From Paracoccus spongiarum (GTDB lineage: Bacteria; Pseudomonadota; Alphaproteobacteria; Rhodobacterales; Rhodobacteraceae), in contig NZ_JAVAMQ010000025.1 in NCBI RefSeq assembly GCF_030732095.1, positions 1 to 37,954 on the forward strand: a DNA stretch of 37,954 nt, given 5' to 3'. Below, in pieces: positions 1 through 7,051 of this stretch (position 1 is its first letter; each line of letters begins with the position of its first letter). The notes under the pieces are model-generated. The model saw only the letters and a program-made list of their open reading frames with translations. It was not told where the DNA came from and did no database searches. Both the position numbers and the translations under genes were made by a program.

Positions 1-280
1 GCAACCTAAGTCCGTCCGGAAGGCAGCCTCGCGCTACACGAGGCGGTAAGTCCGGCAGCACCGGGACAAGCTGTAAGCGTTCAAATGACGGGGCCGAAGG
101 GTGTCGGGATATGGGGCCCGAGACGAGAAGCTGACAGGAATGTCTGTGCCAGGGGGCTCGCGCTGTGCTGCCGAGGGTCGCATGCCGCCACACCCAGATC
201 GCCAAACCTTCCGCCACAAGGATCAGGGACATGCCGAACGAGACATCGGATCAAGAAATCCGTCGATCTCACGAGTTCAG
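1..280. other. Left chromosomal flank, no gene recognised
   Basis: This stretch lies outside the left att repeat and so should be host DNA displaced by the integrated element. I see no convincing gene: the short overlapping reading frames have no family signature. A small perfect hairpin (GCCTCG at 26-31 with CGAGGC at 39-44) is present, without a T run. The reading frame of the downstream primase happens to stay open back to 165, but that part belongs to the flank and is probably not the native amino terminus. Confidence 0.5.
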
Positions 281-326
281 ATGGTGCCCGGAGACGGATT
301 TGAACCGCCGACACGCGGATTTTCAA
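281..326. repeat. attL: 46-bp repeat of tRNA-Phe 3' half
   Basis: The sequence is identical to 11627-11672 and differs from it immediately on both sides. It is the displaced 3' end of the host tRNA-Phe gene, running from one base beyond the encoded CCA to the anticodon loop. Read on the plus strand it is also part of the open reading frame of the primase. Confidence 0.93.
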
Positions 327-372
327 GCCGAAGCTAACCGAGCACTATCAAGAACTTGCAGCCGGACAGCGC

Positions 373-422
373 GTCAAACCGCGCTTGGCAGATCAACGGC
401 TTACCCCGAGAATGTCAAACCC
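373..422. repeat. Putative integrase arm sites, left side
   Basis: GTCAAACC occurs at 373-380 and as GTCAAACCC at 414-422, 41 bp apart, in the same orientation. The same motif occurs twice on the other side of the core (11542 and 11563). I saw no further copy of the 8-mer in the window. Paired repeats on both sides of an att core are typical of arm-type binding sites for the amino-terminal domain of lambda-like tyrosine recombinases. The function is inferred. Confidence 0.55.
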
Positions 423-428
423 GCAGCG

Positions 429-1079
429 ATGGCGGAAAACGAAAACCCCGGCGCGCTGGCGGGCGCAACCGGGGCTGAACTGCATAGCAGTGCTTTCACT
501 GACGATCATAGCGAACCGGGCCGGTCCTATCAAGGCACCCGTGCCGAACGCGCCGGGCTTTTTCGCAAGGAGCTGCTGAAAGCCGCCCTGTCCTACGCGG
601 CCAAAGGGCTGCCCGTGTTCCCGGCCATGAAGATCAACGGCGAGAAGAAGCCGCTGGTCAAATGGGGCAAGGGCACGGACGGGCACCCTGACCTGACGCA
701 CCGCCGCGCGACGACCGACGCGGCCACAATCCGCGCCTGGTGGGCGAAGTGGCCGCTTGCCATGATCGGGATGCCCACGGGCGCACGGTCCGGCGTCGTC
801 GTGCTGGACATCGACCGCAAGAACGGCGTGGACGGGCTGGCGAACCTGCGGGCTGCGGGTATCGACCCCTTCACCATGTCCCCCGTGATTGCCAAGACCC
901 CCAGCGGCGGGTTGCATGTGTTCATGCGCTATTCCGGCCCGCTCAAGAACTCTGCGGGCATCCTGGCCGAAGGTGTCGATGTGCGGGGCGACGGCGGCTA
1001 TATCGTGCTGCCCCCGTCCCTGCCTGACCTGTCCGGCCCGGAATACTGCTGGGAAGGAGGCGATTATGGTTGCCTTTGA
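429..1079 (+). CDS. Bifunctional primase-polymerase (Prim-Pol) domain protein, split by att
   Basis: This is a replication primase of the archaeo-eukaryotic Prim-Pol family (PF09250 type). The hallmark motifs are present: LDIDRKNG with the metal-binding DxD, SGGLH, and a GVDVRGDGGY...PPS block. Its partner is the ATPase that follows and overlaps it by 14 bp. ATG 429 is the first ATG inside the element but has no good ribosome binding site. In the circular form the frame continues through the att core to ATG 11592, which has AAAGGAG 9 nt upstream and overlaps the integrase stop as TGATG; that would give 277 residues. In the integrated state the frame runs on by chance into host DNA (to 165). 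The protein stops abruptly at CTT-TGA just after the Prim-Pol core, where relatives continue into a helicase domain in one chain. Confidence 0.82.
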   Translation: MAENENPGALAGATGAELHSSAFTDDHSEPGRSYQGTRAERAGLFRKELLKAALSYAAKGLPVFPAMKINGEKKPLVKWGKGTDGHPDLTHRRATTDAATIRAWWAKWPLAMIGMPTGARSGVVVLDIDRKNGVDGLANLRAAGIDPFTMSPVIAKTPSGGLHVFMRYSGPLKNSAGILAEGVDVRGDGGYIVLPPSLPDLSGPEYCWEGGDYGCL

Positions 1080-1080
1080 T
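1055..1080 (+). promoter_or_regulatory. Primase/helicase junction: RBS, overlap and CTT-TGA slip site
   Basis: GGAGG at 1056-1060 stands 5 nt before ATG 1066, the helicase start, and lies inside the primase frame. The primase ends CTT TGA (1074-1079). A +1 slip on CTT would enter the helicase frame at GAT 1078 and fuse the two proteins. CUU-UGA with an upstream Shine-Dalgarno is the RF2 frameshift signal. Here the distance from GGAGG to CTT is 13 nt, not the 3 nt of prfB, so coupled reinitiation is the simpler reading. Confidence 0.5.
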
Positions 1081-2499
1081 CTTCCCAAGTGGTCGCCGGA
1101 CCTGACCGCGCTGGAAAGCGCCAAGCGCGGCGAGAAATGGGCGCAGCGCGCGCTGGAAAGCGAAGCGCAGATTGTTGCGCGCGCCATGAACGGCACCCGC
1201 AACAACACCCTGAACAACGCTGCAGTGAAGTTGGGGCACAAGGTCGCTGCGGGCTATCTCGACCCGTCCGAGGTCGAGGCGGCGCTGTTGCAGGCGGCGC
1301 AGGCGAACGGGCTGGCGAGCGAGAGCGGCGCAGATGCTGCGCTTGCCACGATCCGCAGTGGACTGGCGAAGGGGATGGAGGAACCCCAGCATCCCGAGGA
1401 TCGGCCCGACTACCGGCGCGCGCCTTCCCTGATCGTTCCGCAGCCGGAGCGCACGTCGCGGTTCTATTCGGCCGCCGATCTGGACGGCCGGGCTGTGCCT
1501 GCCCGGAAGTGGCTGGTCGAAGGGCTGGTGCCCCAGAAGAACGTCACGCTGTTCTCTGGTGACGGCGGCACGGGCAAGTCGCTGGCTGCGCTGCAAATGG
1601 CTGTCAGCACCGCAACCGGGCGCGCATGGCTGAATATCCCGGTGCCCAAGGGCAGGGCGCTGTTCCTGTCCGCCGAAGATGACGATGACGAGCTGCATAT
1701 CCGCCTGGACGCGATCAGGCGGCAGATGCGCCTGGAATGGTCCGACCTAGGCGGGCTGACCCTGCGTTCCCTCGCTGGCGAGGATGCGCTGCTGGCGGTG
1801 GAAACGAAGATCGCCCTGATGCAGACGGCGCTGTTCGATGAGATCGAGGCGCGCGCCAAGGATGACCAGCCGTCCCTGATCGTGCTGGACACACTGGCAG
1901 ACCTGTTCCCCGCCAACGAAAACGACCGCGCGGCGGTGCGGCAGTTCATTGGCATCCTGCGCGGGTTGGCGCTGCGCCAGAAATGCGCGGTCCTGCTGTT
2001 GGGGCATCCGTCCCTCACCGGGCTTTCCAGCGGCAGCGGGACGAGCGGCAGCACCGCCTGGAACAACAGCGTCCGGTCGCGGCTCTACCTGGAGCGGATC
2101 GTTCAGGACGGATACGAGCCGGACCCGGACAAGCGGGTGCTGTCCACCAAGAAGGCGAACTATGGCCGGATCGGGGGCGAGATGACCCTGACCTGGACCG
2201 AAGGCGTGTTCCTGCGCGATGCCGAGCCGCAAGGGCTGGATGCACTGGCAGCCGGTGCCAAGGGCGAGCGGGTGTTCCTGTCTCTGCTGCGCGAGGTCAC
2301 GATGCAGGGCCGCAGGGTCAACGCGGCAGGCGGGCTGAACTACGCGCCCAAGGTGTTCGCCGACCACCCCGAGGCGGAGGGCTGCACCAAGAAAGCCCTG
2401 CGGTCCGCAATGGAGAAATTGCTTGCAAGCGGGAAGGTCAAAGTCGTTCACGGCGGGTCGCCGTCGCGCCCCGTGACGTGGTTGGAGGCCGCAGAATGA
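1066..2499 (+). CDS. RepA-like hexameric helicase/AAA ATPase (AAA_25 type)
   Basis: This is a RecA-fold ATPase of the RepA/AAA_25 group, expected to unwind DNA beside the Prim-Pol protein during replication of the element. The protein has 477 residues. Residues about 1-110 (ending in the RNNTLNNAA...LG...G and AA...GL pattern) correspond to the linker that follows Prim-Pol in fused relatives. Walker A (GDGGTGKS) is near residue 164, Walker B (LIVLDT) near 272, and LLLGHPS, sensor-like, follows. The carboxy terminus resembles a winged-helix DNA-binding end. ATG 1066 is chosen for the GGAGG at 1056-1060. It overlaps the primase by 14 bp, so its translation is coupled to the primase or reached by frameshift. 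Confidence 0.85.
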   Translation: MVAFDLPKWSPDLTALESAKRGEKWAQRALESEAQIVARAMNGTRNNTLNNAAVKLGHKVAAGYLDPSEVEAALLQAAQANGLASESGADAALATIRSGLAKGMEEPQHPEDRPDYRRAPSLIVPQPERTSRFYSAADLDGRAVPARKWLVEGLVPQKNVTLFSGDGGTGKSLAALQMAVSTATGRAWLNIPVPKGRALFLSAEDDDDELHIRLDAIRRQMRLEWSDLGGLTLRSLAGEDALLAVETKIALMQTALFDEIEARAKDDQPSLIVLDTLADLFPANENDRAAVRQFIGILRGLALRQKCAVLLLGHPSLTGLSSGSGTSGSTAWNNSVRSRLYLERIVQDGYEPDPDKRVLSTKKANYGRIGGEMTLTWTEGVFLRDAEPQGLDALAAGAKGERVFLSLLREVTMQGRRVNAAGGLNYAPKVFADHPEAEGCTKKALRSAMEKLLASGKVKVVHGGSPSRPVTWLEAAE

Positions 2500-2663
2500 C
2501 GCCCTTCATCCCCCCCTTCACCCCACCTTCATCCCCCCTTCTGTCACACACCCCTATAACCCCTAGGTGTGTGCGCACCCCTTGGAGGGGATGCACCACC
2601 TTTGGCGGGCGTGTGGCGACGGAAGCGGTGGCGTGTCGGACCGCTCAAGAGGCCACCCCATGA
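2496..2663 (+). CDS. Possible 55-residue proline-rich peptide
   Basis: A reading frame of 55 codons starts at an ATGA overlap with the helicase stop (2496-2499) and ends at an ATGA overlap with the connector start (2660-2663). The product begins MTPFIPPFTPP and resembles no family I know. The same bases hold C-rich repeats and hairpins, so it may instead be a non-coding control or origin region. The only support is the fit to the start-stop overlaps used throughout this element. Confidence 0.35.
   Translation: MTPFIPPFTPPSSPLLSHTPITPRCVRTPWRGCTTFGGRVATEAVACRTAQEATP
2503..2590. repeat. C-rich repeats and two hairpins between replication and head modules
   Basis: CCTTCAT followed by 6-7 C and TTC occurs at 2503-2519 and 2526-2541. 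A perfect 8-bp inverted repeat follows (CACACACC at 2545-2552, GGTGTGTG at 2566-2573, with an AT-richer 13-nt loop). Next is CCCCT-TGG-AGGGG at 2578-2590. The position between replication and packaging genes suits a replication origin or a cos/pac site; the function is inferred. Confidence 0.5.
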
Positions 2664-3172
2664 CCTACACCCGCACCCCCACGCTGGCCTCGCCCGTGAC
2701 CCTGATGGACGCCAAGCATCACCTGCGCGTGATGCACGACGACGAGGACTTGCTGATCCAGCGATACATCCTCGCGGCTGCCCGTGAGATCGAGGCTTAT
2801 TGCGAGATCGCCCTGACGCGGCAGACGATCAGCCTGACCGTGCTGGCCGAGGGCGGCGACATCATTCCCCTGCCTGTCGGCCCGCTTGCCCCTGATGCTG
2901 AGGTGACGGCTAACGGCACACCGCTGGTCAACAGCATCATGCCGGGGCGCTGGCCTGTCCTGATCCTTCCCGAGACGATGACCGGCCCGATTGCCCTGAC
3001 CTATGAGGCGGGGTTTGCCGATACGTCCGCCAGCGTTCCCGACGACCTGCAACTGGCGATCATGGAACAGGCCGCCTTCGCCTATGACAACCGGGGCAGC
3101 GTGGACGTGAGGCCCGGCCTTGTGCCAGCCGCTGCCCGTATCTGCGCGCGGTATCGGAGGGTCAGGGCATGA
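2660..3172 (+). CDS. Head-tail connector protein, gp6-like
   Basis: This 170-residue protein belongs to the gp6/QLRG head-tail connector type (PF05135). The family pattern shows at the amino terminus: VTLMDAKHHLRV, then DDEDLLIQRYILAAAREIEAYC, then a beta-rich middle and a helical end. In HK97-type phages this protein forms a ring under the portal. ATG 2660 is chosen because AAGAGG lies just upstream and the later residues match the family start; upstream codons in frame are not conserved in type. It overlaps the terminase start as ATGA. In a satellite without tails it would be the interface to a helper tail. Confidence 0.8.
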   Translation: MTYTRTPTLASPVTLMDAKHHLRVMHDDEDLLIQRYILAAAREIEAYCEIALTRQTISLTVLAEGGDIIPLPVGPLAPDAEVTANGTPLVNSIMPGRWPVLILPETMTGPIALTYEAGFADTSASVPDDLQLAIMEQAAFAYDNRGSVDVRPGLVPAAARICARYRRVRA

Positions 3173-4914
3173 CCGCGCCGACCGGCAGGCCACGCGGCAG
3201 GCCACGCAAGGACGGCCTTCCCAGCGGCTCACAGGCGGCGCTGGAGGCGGACAAGCAGGCGCAGCGTCAGGGACACGCGGGAAAGCGCAAGGCCGCTGTG
3301 CGGGGCGCTGTGGCGCTGTCTGGTCCCAATGCCGGGACTCCCCAAATGTGGGGAGTCCGGCGGCTACCTGTTCTTTTCCCTCTTCCGAAAAAATCCGGGG
3401 AGGAATTGGCCGATCAGGCGATTGCCTTCCTGGAGACGCTGACCGTTCCCGAGGGGCCGAAGGCAGGTCAGCCTCTGCAACTGGCCGAGTTCCAGCGCAG
3501 GTTCGTGCGGGGCGCCCTGGCGGACGGCGTGATGGTCGCCTGTCTGTCGATCGGGCGCGGTAACGCCAAGACGGCGCTATCGGCGGGCCTTGCCCTGGGC
3601 AGCCTCATGGGCGTGTGGGACGCGCAGCCCAAGCGGGAAATCCTCTTCGCCGCGCGAAACCGGGATCAGGCCAAAACGGCTTTCGGCTTCGTCGTCGGCT
3701 TCATCGAGGGACTGCCCGAGGATGAGCGGGAGCAGTTCATAATCCGGCGCGGGTCCAAGCTGGAGGTCGAGTATCCCGACAATGGCGGCGGGCTGATCCG
3801 GGTCATCCCGGCGGACGGCAAGTCGATCCTCGGCGGCGCCCCCACGCTGGCCCTGATGGATGAGCGGGCCGCCTGGGAGCGCGAGAAGGGCGACAACCTC
3901 GAAAACGCGATCCTGTCGGGCCTGGGCAAGCGTGACGGCCGGGCGCTGATCATCAGCACGTCCGCCCCTGACGACAGCAACACATTCTCACGCTGGCTGG
4001 ATGAACCCCCGCCGGGAACCTTCGTGCAGGAACACCGGCCCGCGTTCGGGTTGCCTGCTGATGATCTGGAAAGCCTGTTGCAAGCCAACCCCGGCGCGGT
4101 GGAGGGCATCGGCTCGACGGCGGAGTGGCTGGTGGCGCAGGCGCGGCGGGCGATTGCGCGCGGCGGTTCTGCCCTGTCGAGCTTCCGCAACCTGAACCGG
4201 AACGAGCGTGTCAGCACCGAGGATCGCAGCTTGCTGGTCACGGTGGACGAATGGCTGGCGTCCGAGGTGGACCCCGACGACCTGCCCCCGCGTGAGGGGC
4301 CGTGCATCCTGGGCATCGACCTGGGCGGTTCGCGGTCCATGTCGGCAGCGGCGTTCTACTGGCCGCAGACGGGCCGTCTGGAAGCCTTGGGCACGTTCCC
4401 GAGCGTTCCCGGCCTTGCGGATCGTGGCGCGGCTGACGGCGTGTCCGACCGATACGTGCAGATGCAGGAACGCGGCGAGCTGTCGGTGATGGGCGAGAAC
4501 ACGGTGCCGCCCGGTCCGTGGCTGGCCGAGATCGTCCGCAAGCTCGACGGCATCACCCCGGCTTGCATCGTCGGAGACAGGTTCCGCCATGCCGAGTTCA
4601 CCGAGGCGCTGGACAAGGCGGGCCTGCGTGTCCCGTTCGTTTATCGCGGCTTTGGCTGGAAGGACGGCAGCGAGGATGTGGAGCGGTTCCGGCGGGCGCT
4701 GTTCGACGGCGAGGTGCGGTGCATCCCGTCCCTGCTGCTGCGCTCCGCCATGTCGGACGCCATTGTTCTGAATGACCCGGCCAAAAACTCCAAGCTGGCG
4801 AAGGCGCGCAGTCTCGGCCGGATCGATGCGGCCTGCGCGGCCGTGCTGGCCGTGGCGCAGGGTCAGCGGATGCTGGCGGCCCCCACGCGGAAAGCGAGGG
4901 TGGCATGGGCGTGA
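3169..4914 (+). CDS. Terminase large subunit (HK97 type)
   Basis: This is the ATP-driven motor and nuclease that packages DNA into heads (581 residues). A Walker A variant GRGNAKT lies near residue 130, Walker B ALMDE near 228, and ISTSAP follows as the coupling motif. The RNase H-fold nuclease has acidic residues in LGIDLGG (about 382), VGDRF (about 468) and IDAACA (about 551). The first 75 residues are basic and open with GRPRGRPRK, a textbook AT-hook. They may give DNA binding of their own, and no small terminase is seen. It starts at an ATGA overlap with the connector gene and overlaps HNH by 10 bp. Confidence 0.92.
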   Translation: MTAPTGRPRGRPRKDGLPSGSQAALEADKQAQRQGHAGKRKAAVRGAVALSGPNAGTPQMWGVRRLPVLFPLPKKSGEELADQAIAFLETLTVPEGPKAGQPLQLAEFQRRFVRGALADGVMVACLSIGRGNAKTALSAGLALGSLMGVWDAQPKREILFAARNRDQAKTAFGFVVGFIEGLPEDEREQFIIRRGSKLEVEYPDNGGGLIRVIPADGKSILGGAPTLALMDERAAWEREKGDNLENAILSGLGKRDGRALIISTSAPDDSNTFSRWLDEPPPGTFVQEHRPAFGLPADDLESLLQANPGAVEGIGSTAEWLVAQARRAIARGGSALSSFRNLNRNERVSTEDRSLLVTVDEWLASEVDPDDLPPREGPCILGIDLGGSRSMSAAAFYWPQTGRLEALGTFPSVPGLADRGAADGVSDRYVQMQERGELSVMGENTVPPGPWLAEIVRKLDGITPACIVGDRFRHAEFTEALDKAGLRVPFVYRGFGWKDGSEDVERFRRALFDGEVRCIPSLLLRSAMSDAIVLNDPAKNSKLAKARSLGRIDAACAAVLAVAQGQRMLAAPTRKARVAWA

Positions 4915-5252
4915 GGGACTACACCCGCCACAGCAAGCGCGTCACGCGCGGCCCGCGCTGGCACACGCTGCGCATGGCCGTGATGGAACGCGACGGCTTC
5001 AAATGCGTGGACTGCGGCAAGGGCCGGGGCCGCCTGGAGTGCGACCATATCATCCCGGTCCGGCTGCGGCCCGACCTGGCTTATGACCCCGAAAATTTAG
5101 CCATGCGCTGTCCATCGTGTCACGCGGCGAAAACTCATGTCGAGGTTGGCCGCAAGCCGCCCGCATACGACCGCCACGGCTGGCGGAAGGCTGTCAACGA
5201 GCTGACGGCCGACAACAAACCCCTATCGAGCAACGAGGAAACACATGCTTGA
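4905..5252 (+). CDS. HNH endonuclease
   Basis: This 115-residue HNH nuclease has the zinc pair CVDC, the catalytic core ECDHIIP, the asparagine in DPENLAMRC and the second pair CPSCH. HNH proteins next to terminase are known to be needed for cutting cos ends in HK97-like phages and in satellites. It overlaps terminase by 10 bp and the capsid gene by 8 bp. Here it lies after TerL, whereas many phages carry it before TerS. Confidence 0.9.
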   Translation: MGVRDYTRHSKRVTRGPRWHTLRMAVMERDGFKCVDCGKGRGRLECDHIIPVRLRPDLAYDPENLAMRCPSCHAAKTHVEVGRKPPAYDRHGWRKAVNELTADNKPLSSNEETHA

Positions 5253-6495
5253 TTCTGTGAAGATCGCACGGCGGCAAAGCGAAATCCGCCAGCAACTCGC
5301 AAGCCTTGTCGGGAAGGAAACCCCGTCCGAGGATGAAACCCGGTCCATGGAAGCCCTGGACGGCGAGTATCGCACCAACGAAACCCGCTATCGGGCGGCC
5401 CTGACGGCCGAGGATACCGAACGGCGCGAAGCCGGGGCCGATCTGGAAACCCGCGCCGGTCGCCAGTGGGATGATCTGGTCGCAGGCTTCGAGATGCGCC
5501 AGATCGTCGCCGCGCTGGAGGAAGGCCGGAGCCTTACCGGGCAGACGGCCGAGATCGTGCAGGAAATGCGGTCGCATGGCGGTTATCGGGGCATCCCGGT
5601 TCCGCTGGCGGCGCTGGAGCAACGCGAGCTGGTCGCGGGCACCACTGTGTCGGCGGACGTGCCCAAGCCGGTCACGATCCGGCCGCTGATTGATCGCATC
5701 TTCCCCGCGTCCGTCGCCTCGCGCCTGGGCGGCGAGGTCATCAACATCACCTCGGGCGCCGTCGCCATTCCCGTCGCCACGGCGGGCGCGGTGGCAGGCT
5801 GGGCACCGACCGAGGGCGCCAACGTCCCCGGCCCGCAACCCTTCGACTTCGCGGAACGGATGCTGGAGCCGGATCACACCCTGGGCGTTCACATGCGGAT
5901 CACCCGCAAGGCGCTCAAGCAGGCCGGCGACGGGCTGGAACAGGCGATCCGGCGCGACATGAACGCGGCGGTGCAGACCGAGCTGGACCGGGCGATCCTG
6001 ATGGGCAGCGGCACCAATGGCGAGCCTCTGGGCATCATCACTGGGGCCGACGACTACGGCATCAGCGAGACGGCCGTGGGAGCGGCGGCAAGCTGGGCCG
6101 CGTTCCGCGCGGCGGCGGTCGCGTTCATGGACGGCAACCTGGTCAAGTCGCCGGGCGACATCCGCATGGGCTTCAACCCGGAAATCTGGGCCGATCTGGA
6201 TGACGCCCTGATCGCGGGCACGGCCGTGTCGCAGTGGGATCGGCTGGTGAAGCACATCCCCGCAGGTCAGATCGCGCTGGCCCCGACGCTGCCCGAAGGC
6301 ACGGCGGTGCTGACGACGAACACGGGCGGCATCGCCCCGTTCTATGTCGGCATCTGGGGCGGGCTGGACGTGATCCGCGATCCTTACTCGGACGCGCAAT
6401 CGGGCACCCTTCGCCTGACCGCGCTGATGACGGCGGACGTGACCGTGGCGCGCGGGTCGCAACTGGCGATCCTCACCGGCATCGGGGCGGCCTGA
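5245..6495 (+). CDS. HK97-family major capsid protein
   Basis: This 416-residue shell protein has the HK97 layout. Residues about 1-110 are charged and helical, like the delta scaffold domain removed by the protease. The coat fold follows, with typical blocks IRPLIDRIFP, GWAPTEGA and ITRKALKQ. The MGSGTNGEPLGI segment is the most recognisable capsid signature, and the end (DVTVARGSQLAILTG) also fits. GAGGAAAC precedes ATG 5245, which overlaps the HNH stop. The protease follows with TGATG overlap. Confidence 0.93.
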   Translation: MLDSVKIARRQSEIRQQLASLVGKETPSEDETRSMEALDGEYRTNETRYRAALTAEDTERREAGADLETRAGRQWDDLVAGFEMRQIVAALEEGRSLTGQTAEIVQEMRSHGGYRGIPVPLAALEQRELVAGTTVSADVPKPVTIRPLIDRIFPASVASRLGGEVINITSGAVAIPVATAGAVAGWAPTEGANVPGPQPFDFAERMLEPDHTLGVHMRITRKALKQAGDGLEQAIRRDMNAAVQTELDRAILMGSGTNGEPLGIITGADDYGISETAVGAAASWAAFRAAAVAFMDGNLVKSPGDIRMGFNPEIWADLDDALIAGTAVSQWDRLVKHIPAGQIALAPTLPEGTAVLTTNTGGIAPFYVGIWGGLDVIRDPYSDAQSGTLRLTALMTADVTVARGSQLAILTGIGAA

Positions 6496-7049
6496 TGCTC
6501 TGGGGCGGTCACAACGGCAGCCTTGAGCTGCGAGCCGAGGGCGGGACCACCCGCCTTCGCGCCACGTTCCCCTATGGGGCCGAGGCGGAAATCGCGCCGG
6601 GGCGGTTCGAGCGGATCGCCCCCCGTGCCTTCGCCGCCCGGATCGAGGCGGGCGCTGACATTCACCTGCTGGCCGGTCACAGCTACGACCGGCCGCTGGC
6701 ATCCCGGTCGGCGGGCAATCTGCACCTGACCGATGGCGACGACGCGCTGACGGTGGAAGCCGAGATCGAGGGCGGCACCACCTGGGCGGCTGACTTCATC
6801 GCCGCGCACCGGGCCGGGCTGATCCGGGGCTTGTCGCCGGGCTTCCGCGTCCCCCATGGCGGCGAACGGATCGTGCAACGGGCCAGCGGCGTCCTGCGGA
6901 CGATTACGGCGGCCGAGTTGTTCGAGGTCTCGACCGTCACCCGGCCCGCTTATCCCGAGGCGCAGATCGAGGCGCGGACTTGGGAGACGCACCAGGACCG
7001 CCAGCCGGTTCGCGTCCCCGTTTATGCGCTCAACCGATGGAGGCTTTGA
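6495..7049 (+). CDS. HK97-family prohead protease
   Basis: This 184-residue serine protease matures the capsid by cutting the delta domain. The catalytic histidine is in LLAGHSYDRP (about residue 59), the serine in GLSPGFRV (about 113), and the third family block is FEVSTVTRPAYPEA. ATG 6495 shares its A with the capsid stop (TGATG), so translation is coupled. The frame is open further upstream, but only as a shadow of the capsid gene. Confidence 0.92.
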   Translation: MLWGGHNGSLELRAEGGTTRLRATFPYGAEAEIAPGRFERIAPRAFAARIEAGADIHLLAGHSYDRPLASRSAGNLHLTDGDDALTVEAEIEGGTTWAADFIAAHRAGLIRGLSPGFRVPHGGERIVQRASGVLRTITAAELFEVSTVTRPAYPEAQIEARTWETHQDRQPVRVPVYALNRWRL

Positions 7050-7051
7050 CG

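Noticed and set aside
165..428. Amino-terminal extension of the primase from ATG 165 (or 231)
   Set aside because: It lies across attL and in host DNA. The att part is tRNA antisense, so these residues cannot belong to the native gene of the element.
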